Assembly (NCBI GenBank): GCA_023678885.1
Contig: CM043013.1
Span: forward strand, 18,446,791 to 18,510,790
Length of the DNA stretch: 64,000 nucleotides
Direction: 5' to 3'
From: Pogostemon cablin
Lineage: Eukaryota; Streptophyta; Magnoliopsida; Lamiales; Lamiaceae
Below are positions 1 through 12,196 of this stretch, one piece after another (the first letter of the stretch is position 1; every line of letters starts with the position of its first letter). Made by a program: the position numbers and the translations under genes. The notes under the pieces are model-generated. The model ran no database searches and was not told where the DNA came from. It saw nothing but the letters and a program-made list of their open reading frames with translations.

Positions 1-340
1 AATTGATTTAATTATCTATTATTGTTATATATGGTTGCTCGTCGATATCGATGATTTTGATAATCTAGACGATATGACGATCGATATCGATAGTTTCGGA
101 ATTTTGATAATCTTGATGTTTTTCGAATATTTGATAATCTAGTCGATATCGATGATTTTGATAATCTGGACGACATCGACGGTCGATATCGATGGTTTCG
201 AAAATTGGACAATCTGGAAATTTTGAAAATTTGATAGTCTTGAAGTCTTTGCTGATATTCGTGCCTGGTGGCGAACAATCGAATTCGCTGATATATAACT
301 GTTAATGATTGATTTAATTATTGATTATTGTTATATATGT
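1..340. repeat. Short tandem array rich in ATCGAT
   Basis: Two units of about 102 bp, near 40-141 and 142-243, share GATATCGATGATTTTGATAA and a second ATCGATATCGAT block, with point differences. A roughly 33-bp AT-rich stretch at 2-34 recurs at 308-339 on the other side, so the array lies between direct repeats or is part of a larger tandem unit cut by the window edge. I see no convincing coding sequence. It lies upstream of, or within, the untranslated leader of the copia element that follows. Confidence 0.6.
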
Positions 341-493
341 ATGTATGACTCTCTGTGATTTACTGCCTTATGTGCCGTAATAGAAGCATGCTAGCGTTGC
401 GTATTTTATTCTGAATATCATATGCATGTAAAAATCCTCGGTGTTAAATTACTAAGTGGGAGAGGGGATTGGTAAATATTCCCGCGGCCTCCA

Positions 494-715
494 TTATTGG
501 TTTGTAAGTGATGTGAGTAAACTTGCGTGTTGGCAATAGGCCTTCCTCCCTAACGGATGAGTTTATTCACGGATCACTGGTACAGACTTCATTACATAAT
601 TATTGTTTGTAATGTGGTACATGAATTTGCGTGTTGGCAATAGGCCTTCCTCCCTAACGGATGAGTTTATGTGGGGCTCATTGGTACAAACTTATAATTG
701 ATGATTGTAGGAAGC
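494..715 (+). repeat. Two tandem 107-bp units in copia leader/gag region
   Basis: Units start near 499 and 607. Both carry TTGGCAATAGGCCTTCCTCC followed by CTAACGGATGAGTTTAT, then diverge. A weaker piece (TCCTCCCCAACGGAGTCACTG) occurs near 816. They lie 5' of the recognisable copia protein remnants, in what should be leader or gag. The shared block is long and well kept while the surrounding coding sequence is badly decayed. Confidence 0.65.
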
Positions 716-3700
716 TATCCGAGCGCGTGTGTACTTCTCCAACTGTAAAGCACACAAGCTCGCGCAGTGGACTTGGGATCAAATAATGGTGTACACTTAG
801 GTGTAAATAATTAGTATCCTCCCCAACGGAGTCACTGCTATTATTTGTATGGCTAAAGAGGAACCGACTATTAATTATTTTGTCACAAAGTTAGGTTGAC
901 AAATGAAATTAATGGGTAAAACCTTCTCTTGTAAATGTTTGGGTTTGTAAACGTCCACACTAACGTGGCTTGCAGACTCACGGTGCTTGAGATGTCGGTG
1001 AATTTTATTTTTATATAGTTTTGAGGGAAACAATATAAAAGGATAAAATTCGAAGATTTGATCGGTATATTTATTTATGATTCTCTGTAATTTCAAATGG
1101 TTTTATCTCGCTTATTGTTAACTAAAAGAAATTATATTTACTGGTCCAAAATTAGATGATTAGAAAAGAATCTTGGTTTTGATTTTACTGCTTAAGAAAA
1201 TAAAAATATGTTCTCCCTTAAAGATGTTCATGATGCCTATTAAAGTCTCTAGTGGATAGGTGAGAAGTTCATAGAAATATTATGGCCTCATGTAACTCTT
1301 CGGATACTTGAGTAAGTTAAAAGGCGGTAGGTCATGATTGAAGTTGATGAATGAATTAGATACATGGAATAGAAGTTGAAGGGGAAACCTAAGTCAATTT
1401 TATTCTCCATAATTTCCTAGATGTTTTGAGTAAGTTTCTCCTGAATTACAAGAGGATGTATATGGTGGAAAACTTCTGGCAAAACATGTGGCAAAGGAAA
1501 GCCATTTTCATCATAATGTGAACAAGTTTTATATCTTATTCACTAGTTGTTTAAAACATGATTAGTGATGGCATTTACTGACACGAAGTGTGTAGATACT
1601 GGAATCACTAAATGTTTATTACTAAGTGAGGATAAGATTGTTATGACATGGGTAAAACTACAAGAGTAGTGGCTATTGCAGTGGGAGTTGTCTATTTATT
1701 AAATGATATGAGTAGACGTTTGATTTTATGAAATTGTCTTTACGTACATTTTCATAGAAAGAATTTGATTTCGGTTTCTATGCATTAATAGATGGATACT
1801 CCATTTCATTTAAATGATATGGTCATTATAATGAATGATAGAGTTGTAATCTGTTATGGTACGTTGGTGAACAATTTGTACACTCTTAAATCATGTTTAT
1901 CCCCTGGATGCGACAAATAGTAATTAATAATGAGTCTTCTAATCTAGTAAGAGAAAGGTACCTTCGGAAATGAATTTCCCACCTTAATGGTGTGACGAAT
2001 AGAAGGAATATCACTCTTATGGTAGTGATTAGATAGATGATGAATTATTTGGAATTACTAAATTCATTTTATGGATATGCCCTAGGAACAGTAATTCGTA
2101 AGAATGTTTTTCTATTTGTGGGATATCCTAGAAAAATGAAGGATGATTTATTTAGTCCACAAGATCGAAGAGTGATTGTTAACATAAACACTAGATTTTT
2201 GGAAAAAGGACTATGTAATAAATCAAATACCCATGTATAAGTTGTTCTAAAGGAAGTGAGAGGAAAACACAAAGTATAAGTACCAAGTGTACAAGAGGAT
2301 ATACCACAAGGTAAACTGCAACGCGTGTCACGTCTGATATACAATTGCATGTAGTGCCTTGTCGTAGTGGGAGGGTTCTTCGACAACTTGTAAGATACAT
2401 GTTTTGGGAAAGTCGTGAGACTTGGTCCCTCACAAACATGAAATGGACCCACGGATACGACGAAGCACTACAAGTTAGAAATGCCTAATCCTAGCAAAGT
2501 GCAATGAATATTAAAATAGAACGATTTGAAATTAGGTCTGGATGCTTGTTGAACCGCTAAATGGCGTAAAAGCCATTGGAAGCAGGCATGCAAGAATAAA
2601 AGAGGATCATAGTATAAGGTGAAAACCTTGGAAGCAAGCTTGTTACGAAAAGGTATACTCAGAAAGAAAGGGTTCGATTATGAGAAAACCTGTTCGCCGG
2701 TAGCTATGCCTAAGTTGATCCGAACTCTTTTATTTGTTGCTACTCATATGAAATATGAGGGATAGCAAATAGATGTCGAGACAGCTTTCCTGATTGGAAG
2801 TCTTAAGGGAAACATCTATGTGAAGCAACCAGAGTGATTCATTGCAAAGAGCTAAGAGCATTGTGATAGTGAGCTTAAAAGTGTCCATTAATGGACTAAA
2901 ACAAGCTTCAAGATCATGAAACATCCGTTTTGATGAGGTAATCCAGTGACATGGATCTAATCAATGATCGGATGGGTCTTGTGTATTGAAAAGAGTGATG
3001 GAAACGTGGTGGTATTTCTTGTACTATCGTAGATGATATATTGCTCATTGGAGACAATGAAAGAGTATTGTCGGGCGTATGTGTATGGATAATAAAGCGG
3101 TATGAAATGAAGGACTTAAGAAGAGCAAAAATATCCTTTTGATCACGGTAATACGGATCACAAGAAAGGATATTATGCTTGTCTCAAGCTTCATGAATTG
3201 ATACGATCCTTACTTGTTTTAGCAAGTGACTTTATCTAAGAAAATATGTCTTGAGACACAAAAGAAAGATAAAGGTGATGAAAGCGGTTCCTTATGCTTC
3301 GGCGAATAAGGAAGCTTAATCTTAGGAATGCTATGCGCGAGAATGGATATCTATTTTGCTGAACGCATGAACAGTGGGTATCAACGTAACCCGGAACAAG
3401 AATGATGAACTGTGGTAAGACATATATGAAGTGCCTGAGAAGGACTGGAAATTATATGTAAGCTTACTGGGTAAATTCACTGCTTCTTGTGGATTACGTA
3501 GATTCGAATTTTTTAGTCAGATTGGACGGCAGTAAATCCACCTCAAGGTTATGTGTTTAATTTTAGGAAGTTGAGTCATAATGTGGAGGAGTGTTATATA
3601 GAAATATATTTCAGACTCCAGACTCCATCATGGAAAGATGATAAATTGGAGCCTATGAGGCAGCCAAAGTATCTGTATGACTCTAGAAACTTCAAGATGG

Positions 3701-3999
3701 ACTTCGAAGTGTTTCTAAGTTTGCCCAAGGATATCACAATTTATATTGATGATATTGGTTCAGTTGCAAACTTGAAGGAATCACGAGCCCATAAGGCAAT
3801 TAAACACATGGAGTGCAAGTACCACCTGTTACGAGAAATCGTATGATGAGGGGAAGGTTGTTGTCGCCTAGATTGCATCGGATGATGACCTAGTAAATCC
3901 ATTTACAAGGATATTAAGGCGAGAGCTTTTAATGGTCGTGTAGTGGGAGTGGAAATCAGATGTATGGCGGAAGACATGACAGCATAGTCTTTTAGTATA

Positions 4000-4009
4000 A
4001 GTGGGAGAT
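4000..4009 (+). other. Polypurine tract of the copia element
   Basis: AGTGGGAGAT lies directly before the LTR start TGTTGG at 4010. A purine run at this place primes plus-strand DNA synthesis in LTR retrotransposons. It fixes the left edge of the 3' LTR. Confidence 0.75.
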
Positions 4010-5397
4010 TGTTGGATTGTATACTAAAAGTCTAGCTTTTTGTATGAACAATGTTGTAACAATTAATTTGAAATGAGAATCATATGATCAAATGATTGAA
4101 TCTTATAATTTATTTATATGTTCGATGCAATAGTCCACTTACTTTATACTGTAGATAATATGTTGTGCGACAACACGCGGAAGATCATATTATCGGTTTC
4201 CTTATAAAGTATAAACTGATGCTCACAACCGAGATAGACGGGGACTCTCTATCGGGATGGTTGTAGTGTGGTTTGGTATTAGCTTGTCTTGGCTATAGAA
4301 TCACATTAGTACACTTGGGTGTATTGAGCAGGACCGCTTGAGATCGTTCGATTTATACTGACTTATAGGAGAGCTTGATCTCAGTTATTATGGAAGTTCG
4401 TGCTCTTAATCCCTATACAATAACCTCGACACATAGGGCAGTATGTATTTCTTTGATTCATCAATGGGTGAGATTTACATGCAATTAAATCAATAAACTC
4501 GGTGAGTTGGGAAGTAGTGCTGTCTCTATGGTGTGCTGTTGATTGTAGAAGGAATCCGTGTCCGTCATAGGTTGATGATGTCCCCTTGAGGAGCTCATAA
4601 GGATTATCATGTAAACCCTGCAGGTGGAATTTATTCCGGCATGATAATGAAGTTGAGTGGTACTACTCTTGGATGAGATATTAATTAATTGAGTTGTCAG
4701 TAACTTAAATTAATTAATGGACATTGTATATCTTAAACATGGGGGACTAACGGGCTCATAATAAGAAGGAGCCCAAAACGTAATTTTGGGATTGGTATGG
4801 TAGTGCAGTAATAATATTTTAGTGGAATATATTATTATTATTGGACTTAAGTATAAGCTTTGGGCTAAGCTTGGATACTTAAGCCCAATGGAGGCCCAAC
4901 CCAATTTCTCCTCCTGGTCCCTGCTGTAGCCCATGTATATAAGTCACCTCAACTTATCTGGAACCCTAATCTAATTCATTATTCACGTGTGATGAGGGTT
5001 GAGAGCAGATTGAGTAGGTCTCGTAGATCGTCGCCCACACGACGTCGAGATCGGACTTGGGACATACAGCAGAAGACCGGAAGGTCGTTTGCTGCTGCAG
5101 TTCGTCATGTTCCAAAATTCATATAAAATCGTACAGTTCTTCGATTTTGATGTATTATATACTGATGGAAAGCCATCGAAGAGAGGATCGTCTGAGCACA
5201 AAGATCACTCAATTCCGACATCAGAAGAGGAACTCATGGCTATTCTCGTGGGACTGCGCAAACTGCCAGCGAGAATTCAACCTCTACATCAACCCTTGGT
5301 GAAAGGTAATGCGTTTCATGTTTACTTGCTTCCGCTGCTTGTTAGAAATACATGGAACCCTAACGGGTCACGTTAACCAAACGATCGAATGCCAACA
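4010..5397 (+). mobile_element. Copia 3' LTR, insertion-bearing copy
   Basis: The LTR starts TGTTGGATTGTATACTAAAA and ends GAATGCCAACA, giving TGTTGG...CCAACA terminal inverts. Related copies lie at 21245-22265 (-), 37131-38341 (-) and 47235-48437 (+). It is 1388 bp, about 180 bp longer than the two complete copies. The extra DNA lies between about 5098 and 5275, just before the shared CCTCTACATCAACCC. A TATA-like GTATATAAG lies near 4935. At 5398 it abuts an Athila-like element inside its integrase region, so the copia element inserted into, or recombined with, that element. Confidence 0.85.
5098..5275 (+). repeat. Insertion within the copia LTR resembling gypsy LTR DNA
   Basis: This stretch is missing from the other copies of the LTR. 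It holds TGGAAAGCCATCGAAGAGAG and, further on, AAAGATCACTCAATTCCGA. These resemble segments of the gypsy LTRs at 46552-46620 and 55736-55797, where TGGAAAGCCACGGAAGAGAG is followed by an AAATCACTCAAATCGGA-like block. By eye it looks like gypsy-LTR-derived sequence inside a copia LTR, but the match is short. Confidence 0.4.
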
Positions 5398-6660
5398 CCC
5401 CCATACATCAAAGATCTCAACAACAATGCTTGATTGAAGTGGCACTCCCTTTTCATTAGTAGGTGGAGGAAGCTTCTTAATTGCCACCACCTTTGCTCTA
5501 TCCACCTGCAATCCCTTTGCCGAAATATGATGGGAAAGAACAATCCCATCTCTCACCATGAAGTGGAACTTCTCCCAATTCAAGACAAGATTAGTTTCTT
5601 GGCATCTCTTCAAAACAGTAGCAAGGTTAGATAAGCAAATATCAAAGGAGGAACCAAACACAGAAAAATCATCCATAAGCACCTTCATGATCTTTTCTAT
5701 CAACCCATCAAATATGGCCATCATGCAACGCTGAAATGTAGCAGGTGCACTACATAATCCAAAAGGCATCTTTCTAAAAGCAAAAGTTCCATAAGGGTAA
5801 GTAAAAGTAGTCTTTTCTTGATCCTCGGGTGCAATCATAATTTGATTATAACCCGAGTACCCATCTAAAAACAATAAAACCCATACCCTGCAAGACGATC
5901 AAGTATTTGATCCATGAAAGGAAGGGGAAAATGGTCTTTGCATGTATTTTTATTAAGTTTCCTATAATCCGTACATACACGTCATCTCGTAGGAATCCTA
6001 GTGGCTAATGGCTCTCCATTCTCGGCTTTCTTAATAGTCATGCCCCCATTCTTAGCTACTACACACAATTGACTCATATGGGGACCATCACTAATGGGAT
6101 ATATAATTCTTGCATCAAGCCATGTTAGGATTTCCTTCCTAATCACTCCTTGAATAGCGGGATTCACCCTCCGCTGATTCTAAATGCCACTCTTGGCCTC
6201 ATCTAATAATCTTTTTCTATGCATGCAATATGAAGGACTAATACCTTTTAAATCATCAAGAGACCAACCAATTGCAGACTTATACTTTCTAAGCACATCT
6301 AACAATTCCTCAAGTTGATCATCATCAAGGGAAGAAGATACAATTACAGGATATTTTTCATTGTCACCTAGGAAGGTATACTTCAAGTGCTCCGGTAGTG
6401 GTTTCAACTCCTCTTTCTTCTCTTCTTGAGGTGCGCTCTCTCTATCCAATGGTAGGTACTTCCTAGTCCACTTGACCTCTTCAGCCTTTGTCCTCTTCGA
6501 TTCATATCTGTCATCACCCAAAGCAAGTAAGTTTTCAAGAAATTCAATACATACCTCGTTGGAGAGTTCATCTAGCTCCGTAGTGGGAAAAGTAAGAGAT
6601 TCTGCCAAACATGTCTCAAGAGGATCCTTCGACATGATCAAAGACATGTCTTCCTTCATG
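5398..6660 (-). pseudogene. Athila-like reverse transcriptase (deleted into integrase)
   Basis: Reading from 6660 leftward: the RT linker (DDLKGISPSYCMHRKR), then the N-terminal RT part near 6170-5985 (RRVNPAIQ, VVAKNGGMT), then a 168-residue frame at 5874-5368. That frame has FLDGYSGYNQIMIAPEDQ, the template-grip motif MPFGLCSAPATFQRCMMAIF and the catalytic motif FMDDF-like LMDDFSVFGSS. After PPPTNEKGV the reading jumps straight to VVEIFDVWG of integrase, a deletion of about 1 kb relative to the sister copy at 14945-15985 that removes RNase H and the integrase zinc finger. A stop (near 6180) and a frameshift also break it. It ends at the copia LTR. Confidence 0.88.
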
Positions 6661-6740
6661 ATCTACTCCACCACATCAATATTGTGACGTTGCATTTCCA
6701 TTGGTATCTTCAATGCTTTGTCAAGATTAAATAAGACCTC

Positions 6741-7244
6741 TTATTTATCCATCTGCAGCCGTAACTCACCCTTCTGCACATCTATCATAGCTCTCGCAGT
6801 AGTAAGGAAAGGTCTCCCTAAGATAAGAGTGAAATTATCCTTGTTATCTTCCATCTCCAGCACAAGAAAATCCACATGAAAGACTAGCTTCTCTACTTTT
6901 ACAAGAACATCTTCAATAAGACCCTTTGGAAAAGTCATCGACCTATCCGCTAGTTATAGAGCCACTGTTGTGGGAGTTAACTCCCCCAAACCAAGCCTTT
7001 GAAATATCGACAATGGCATCAAATTGATGCTTGCCCCAAGATCATACAAGGCTCTACGTGCCGTCCCCTTTCCAATCTCACATAAGATCGTGAAGCTTTC
7101 CGGATCCTTTAACTTAGCTGGTATCTTCCTTTGGATGATCGAACTACAATTCTTAGACAAATTCACTGTTTTAATTCCGTTCAAGCTTTTCTTCTTCAAA
7201 AGTATATCCTTCAGAAAATGGGAATAATACGGCATCTCCAACAT
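6741..7244 (-). pseudogene. Athila-like aspartic protease region
   Basis: Two frame segments (7244-6954 and 6938-6741) carry the retropepsin-like region. ALYDLGASINLMPLSIFQRL holds the active-site block; the D-L-G-A form is usual in Athila-type elements instead of D-T-G-A. FTLILGRPFLTTARAMIDV is the second conserved block, the ILGRPFL flap/core region. A stop between the two pieces interrupts the frame. The protease would process Gag-Pol in the virus-like particle. This region is absent from the plus-strand sister copy. Confidence 0.82.
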
Positions 7245-7529
7245 TCTTCAGAGAAAGGAATGTTCAAGCTTATTTTGTTTATGATCTCTGAAAACTTCTT
7301 GAACTTCTCTTCCAATCCCTTCTTGACTAGCTTGTAAGGAAACGGCAGAGGTATCTTTGTTTTGGGAATCCCCCATTCATCGCGTTCTACCTTCTCCGCC
7401 TTATCCTTTTTGGCTCTCAATCTCTTGGCTCTTTCCCACTTCTTCTCCACTGTAATCTCTGTATTCTGCTCTTTGGAAGGTACTAGAGTAGCATCAACAT
7501 CATGTGGAGCATTCAACGCAGAAAAAATA

Positions 7530-7880
7530 GCAGAACGGTACGATTCGACCTGGGTTCGACCAGGGTTGCTGGTCGAACTAGGTGAATAATGGTCGAACTG
7601 AGCACCTAAAAGTTCGTTCTCCCCCTTATAGGCCGATTCGACAATAGTTTGACCAACAGGATTGGTCGAATCATAGTGATCATGGTCGAATCGGGCGTCA
7701 GACAAAATAGAGCATTCTGGACAGTGTAGTTCGACCTGGGTTCGACCAGAGCTTTTGGTCGAATCAACCTATTTTTGGTCGAATTAGTCTTCTGCAACCT
7801 CCTGATGTCGCCCAGGTACCTGGTTCGACCTCCTCTGTGTAGTTCAACCACCTGTGTTGGTCGAATTGGGGTCGAATCGG
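7530..7880. repeat. GGTCGAA/TTCGACC motif cluster in gag-protease spacer
   Basis: More than ten occurrences of GGTCGAA or its complement TTCGACC fall within about 350 bp, in both orientations and often as inverted pairs (TTCGACC...GGTCGAA). The same motif clusters occur in the LTR of this element (10670-10990) and in the 3' region of the sister element (17385-17790). They lie between the gag coiled-coil segment and the protease, in a part with poor coding potential. Confidence 0.75.
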
Positions 7881-9459
7881 TCTCCTGTCGCTTCAACTTT
7901 TAATTCCAGCCTCATTGGTCCCTCGTACTGCGTTCCAAACCTCAATGTAATGGCGTGACAAGACTTTGGATTCTCAATACTTTGAGACAGAAACTTCCTT
8001 TTCTCAATAGTTTGCGTCAACTTGTTCATGTTTCCTGCTATTTCCCTAATCAACAATGTAAGGTCCTTAACTTGCTTAGACAAATCCTCATGATTGGCAT
8101 CAATCTTCTTTTCTAATTTGGCCTCAAGACGGTCCATTCTTGCTTCATTCCTCGCCATATACATGTTCACCGTATCCTCAAAACCCAGTTTCCCTTCTTC
8201 TAATTTAGCACCCGGATCAACACCGATAAGAGGTTGCACTGCATTATTCGGATTACTCCATGAAAACTCCAACCACCTTGGTTGTTGGTAATTACCTGGG
8301 GGACCACGATTATTGTAATTCCCCTAATAATTTTGGTTTTCTTGATTTGGGTACCTAGTTCCTTGAATACTTTGACCCATGGCATAATTTGCCTCCTCGA
8401 TCTCCTCTTGGCTAGCTCCTTCATAGCCACATCCTGCTGCATCATTGGTACTCTCTGAGATAAATCCATGATCTGCTTTTGCTGAGACTCTAGTAGCTTG
8501 CTAATATTAGTCAAGCTAGAGACGATCTCATCATTTCTCCCCGACTTCACCATAGTATGCTCAACCTGTGCTACTTTACCAAGAACATAAGTGTCTCTCA
8601 CTCTATCAGTCGATCAATCTCTTAAATTCATCGAAATATCCTCAAAAAGCTTCTCAGCCTCAATGGGTGACATTGTAAGCAATGCTCCATTAGAAGAAGC
8701 ATCAAGTAACACACGAGAATCGCAATCCAACCCATTATAGAAAATAATGATATATTGAGCTTTAGATAGTCCATGCTGTGGACACTTCTAAAGCATGTCC
8801 TTGTATCTGTCCCAAGCTTCATGAAACTTCTCATTACCATGGATAGCAAATTGATTGATTTCTTGCTTCATCTTGAACACCTTTGAAGGTGACATGTATC
8901 ACTCCAAGAACTTCACTTTCATCTTCTCCCATGTATCACATTCAGCAGCATCAAGATTATCGTATTAATCTTTCGCTTTTTCATTAAGCGAGAACTTGAA
9001 CAATATGATCTTCCTCGCATCATCATGAGCTCCTGCATCTTTTTGTGTACCTGCATACCCAAGGAACTTATTTAGATGTTGCTGAGGATCTTCAAAGGTT
9101 CCCTCTGAGAAGGGACTCCTTTCAATCATGCTGATAAGAGCATGGTGTAAATCAAAATTGGCTCCAGTCCCTCTTGCTCCTAACAACCCATCATTGCCTC
9201 CTCCGTTGTTCTTAAAGACTTCACGGATGGCAAGTGTATCAGGATTCGCTGCCATTTTGACTGCCTCTACTTCCAAATTAACTTTGGTTGCAGCTTCAAT
9301 CGTTTGCGAATTCAGCACCTCAACTTCAACTCCTAAATTAAGAGCCTCAGTTGGGTCTATGTTCTTTTTCTTGTTCTTGTTCTTCTTTTTCTTCCTCGAC
9401 GATGCTCCAATCTCAGGATTATAAGGTGCTAATTCACCTGTTTTTGATCTTGTGAGCAT
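7700..9459 (-). pseudogene. Athila-like gag
   Basis: The start codon at 9459 follows the LTR and primer site by about 85 bp, the usual place for gag. The first 164 residues include a lysine-rich run near residues 23-33 and the Athila/retrotrans_gag-like stretch GTFEDPQQHLNKFLGYAGTQ with FKFSLNEKAKD. Decayed frames continue: KVFKMKQEINQFAIHGNEKF (near 8860), a helical QVEHTMVKSG segment (8600-8400), and a coiled-coil-like stretch with RLEAKLEKKIDANHEDL near 8110-8060. Frameshifts near 8960, 8625 and 8280 split it. No CCHC knuckle is seen. Gag would form the particle shell. Confidence 0.82.
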
Positions 9460-9544
9460 ACACCTAAGAAAAATAAGTGTTAGAAATTAAAGACAATAAT
9501 TAAATAATCTCAATTAAACTAGAATAAACTAATAATTAATGTCG

Positions 9545-9562
9545 TCCCCGGTAACGGCGCCA
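9545..9562 (-). other. Primer binding site (tRNA-Asp type)
   Basis: On the minus strand this reads TGGCGCCGTTACCGGGGA, close to the tRNA-Asp 3' end complement used by Athila/Tat elements. It starts six bases inside the LTR edge at 9569. It primes minus-strand cDNA synthesis. Confidence 0.82.
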
Positions 9563-9568
9563 AGAACT

Positions 9569-11169
9569 TGATGAGCATTTTCTCAACACACAAAATTATC
9601 CCCAAGTATGAAGGATATCAATTGTAGTTTCGATAGGCGACCAAGTAATTATCGAACCCAAGGGACGGATTATTATCAATTTAATTATATTCTAATTAAC
9701 TAAGACTATATTGGCAAATTGGTTTTGAATAGTCACGGAACTAAATAACAAAGAATTTAGATAGCAAATTAAATAAACAAGCAATGGAGAAAATACGGTT
9801 GTAATCAAGTAAGAAATTAGGTAGTTCGTCGGGTCATCCAGTTTTACTTATTAATTTCCTTTTCATGTGTTGATGTCTGACTCTGTCTTGTGGTCTATGA
9901 ACAAATCACTAAACTATGCAAGTTTACTTTATAGACACAAGCAAACATGTGTATGACACGTGTGAATATCCTCGGAGCAAGAGATATAATTCACTCCCCT
10001 TTCTAGGTATTATTAGTATCAATTATTTCCCGTGCACTTAGTACTCTAACCCGATATGATCTCCCTTTATAGGTACTATGAAGTTATACTCTTTATCCTA
10101 CTTATTAACCCAAATAATATTCAATTAACAAGTATTCATATAAGACAGTTCTAATAAGACTTCGGAATCCCTTCACTTAGAATTATAACATGTAATCCTG
10201 CTCAGCAGTGAACGCACTCAATCAATAACCAAGATATGTATTCAGACTCTACATAACAGTTAATGATGCACAAAATAACTGTGAGTATGAATTTAAAAGG
10301 CACAATCTTATATAAAATAAACCACAAGTAGTGTTATACGGAGTTTACACATGGAAATTCAATTAACTCATAAAACTTTCATAATCCTAGAACTACCGGA
10401 GCTGCTCTAGCCCATGATTGATCTAGGAACAATCATGGTTAATTGGTATGATCTTACTTGACTCGCCAGACGAACCTCTCTTCATGACTCCTCGGGATGA
10501 TGGTAGGGATTCAGTGATGGATGGATGATGAATGATCGTCGTGATGTCTTTCCTCCTGCGAAAGCTCTTTTTTTATACTTTTAAATTCTCCTTACGGGCC
10601 TTGAATGGGCTTCTTGAGCGAACACACACATTAAAGGTGTAAAATACAAATATGGAAAGTTTTCGTACATTAGTTCGACCAACAGGCCAGGTCAAACTCT
10701 CCTCCCCTGGTTGAACTCCAGGTCGAATCGACCTGTAAGTTAGTTATGGGCCCCGGATTCTACAAAAATCCTGGTCGAATCACATACTCTCTGGTCGAAC
10801 TGCAGGTGCGTCTCTTTAGGCTTCTGGTTCAACCACGGTTCGACTAACTGGCTTGGTCAAACGGCAACATCGTGGTCGAATGGCACTTCTGGCATTTTTT
10901 CTCCATCGGTTCGACCACAGGTGCTGGTCAAACCACCTCCTTCTTGGTCGAATCCCGTGCCAGCTTGGTCGAATCCATCTCTAAATCTTTCTTTTTCTGA
11001 TCTGATCACTTCCAACTCGTTTTCCTTCAAAAATCAACTCAAATAGCCTTGAAGACACCTGATTCGTGACTTTCCACCATATATATCGATTCATATCGAA
11101 TTACAACCATCTAACACACCTTTCGTACACGAATACAGGCTCGAAACACATGAATTTACACACTCATCA
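9569..11169 (-). mobile_element. 5' LTR of the minus-strand Athila-like element
   Basis: This 1601-bp LTR has terminal inverts TGATGAG...CTCATCA on the minus strand and directly borders the primer site. It carries a TATA-like run (AGTATAAAAAAAG, minus strand, near 10570) and the 3'-end signature seen in all gypsy LTRs here: a GGGTTCGATAATTACTTGG-like block, then CTACAATTGATATCCTTCA. Its middle holds a GGTCGAA cluster (10670-10990). The outer flank at 11170 joins the sister element's LTR head to head. No matching 3' LTR is present in the window. Confidence 0.85.
10670..10990. repeat. GGTCGAA/TTCGACC motif cluster inside the LTR
   Basis: About a dozen GGTCGAA, GGTCAAA and TTCGACC words in both orientations lie within 320 bp of the LTR, upstream (in element direction) of the TATA-like box. 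The plus-strand LTR at 11170-12190 lacks this part because only its downstream portion is present. Confidence 0.75.
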
Positions 11170-12190
11170 AGTTGTGAGAGAGGTTCGTCTGTCAAACCAA
11201 GTGAGAACCAAGTGAAGATTCAAGACGGAGAGAGTCGCGACGGCACCCGCATCTAGAGTTTGCTTTACTTCTTAATTTATCTTGTAATTTTCAAGAATAT
11301 GGGTAAGATCCTACCAACCACCATGATTGTTCCTAGATCAATCATGGGCTAGAACCGCTTCGGTAGTTCTAGGATTATGAAGATTTTATGAGTTAATTTG
11401 TCTTTCATGTGTAAACTTCGTATAACACTACTTGTGGTTTATTTTATATAAGATTGGGCTTTTTAAATTCATACTCACAGTCGTTTTGTGCATCATTAAC
11501 TGTTATGTAGAGTCTGAATACATATCTTGGTTATTGATTGAGTGTGTTCACTGCTGAGCAGGATTACATGTTATAATTCTAAGTGAAGAGATTCTGAAGT
11601 CTTATTAGAACTATCTTATATGAATACTTGTTAATTGAATAATATTCGGGTTAATAAGTAGGATAAAGAGTATAACTGCATAGTACCTATACAGGGAGAT
11701 CATATCGGGTTAGAGTACTAAGTGCACGGGAAATAATTGATACTGATAGTATCTAGAAAGAGGGGTGAATTATATCTCTTGCTCCGAGGATATTCACACG
11801 TGTCATACGCATGTTTACTTGTATCAATAGAGTGAACTTGCATGGCTTAGTGATGCATCCATAGACCACAAGGAAGAGTTGGACATCAACGCATGGAAGA
11901 GAGATTAATAAGTAAAACTGAATGACCCGAAGAACTACCCAATTTCTCACTTGATCACAGTCATATTATCTCTATTGCTTGTTTATTTTCTTTGCTATTT
12001 TAATTACTTGTTATTTAGTTACTTAATCACTATAAACCAAAGTGCCAGCATAGTCTTAATTCATTAGAATATAATTAAATTGATAATAATCCGTCCCTTG
12101 GGTTCGATAATCACTTGGTCGTCTATCGAAACTACAATTGATATCCTTCATACTTGGTGATTATTTTGTGTGTTGAGAAAACGTCCATCA
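11170..12190 (+). mobile_element. Partial 5' LTR of the plus-strand Athila-like element
   Basis: The last 1021 bp of an LTR related to 9569-11169. Shared blocks include CCTAGATCAATCATGGGCTA near 11334, GTATAACACTACTTGTGGTT near 11420, and the 3' signature CTACAATTGATATCCTTCAT near 12130. It ends CCATCA at 12190. The first part, with the GGTCGAA cluster, is missing: the minus-strand element begins exactly where it should continue. A unique stretch at about 11210-11300 is not in the other LTR. Confidence 0.78.
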
Positions 12191-12196
12191 AGTTCT

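Larger units (their letters stand above)
341..4009 (+). pseudogene. Decayed Ty1/copia gag-pol internal region
   Basis: Remnants of a copia polyprotein appear in the expected order. Near 1800-1890 is a GAG-pre-integrase piece (VVICYGTLVNNLYTL). At 2037-2240 is the integrase C-terminal region (LFVGYPRKMKDDLFSPQDRR). At 2760-2840 is the RT motif VETAFLIG, followed at 3030-3055 by the active-site motif (VDDILLIGDN; copia usually YVDD). At 3100-3130 is YEMKDLRRA, and RNase H pieces run about 3340-3960, ending with IRCM. Stops and frameshifts interrupt every part, and the region between integrase and RT is shortened. The element cannot encode a working polyprotein. Its 5' LTR lies outside the window or is lost; the 3' LTR follows directly. 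Confidence 0.85.

Noticed and set aside
1..360. 5' LTR of the copia element at the window start
   Set aside because: No TGCCAACA end or primer binding site and no similarity to the 4010-5397 LTR could be found.
9128..9424. 98-codon plus-strand frame
   Set aside because: It is antisense to the Athila-like gag, whose motifs are clear on the minus strand.
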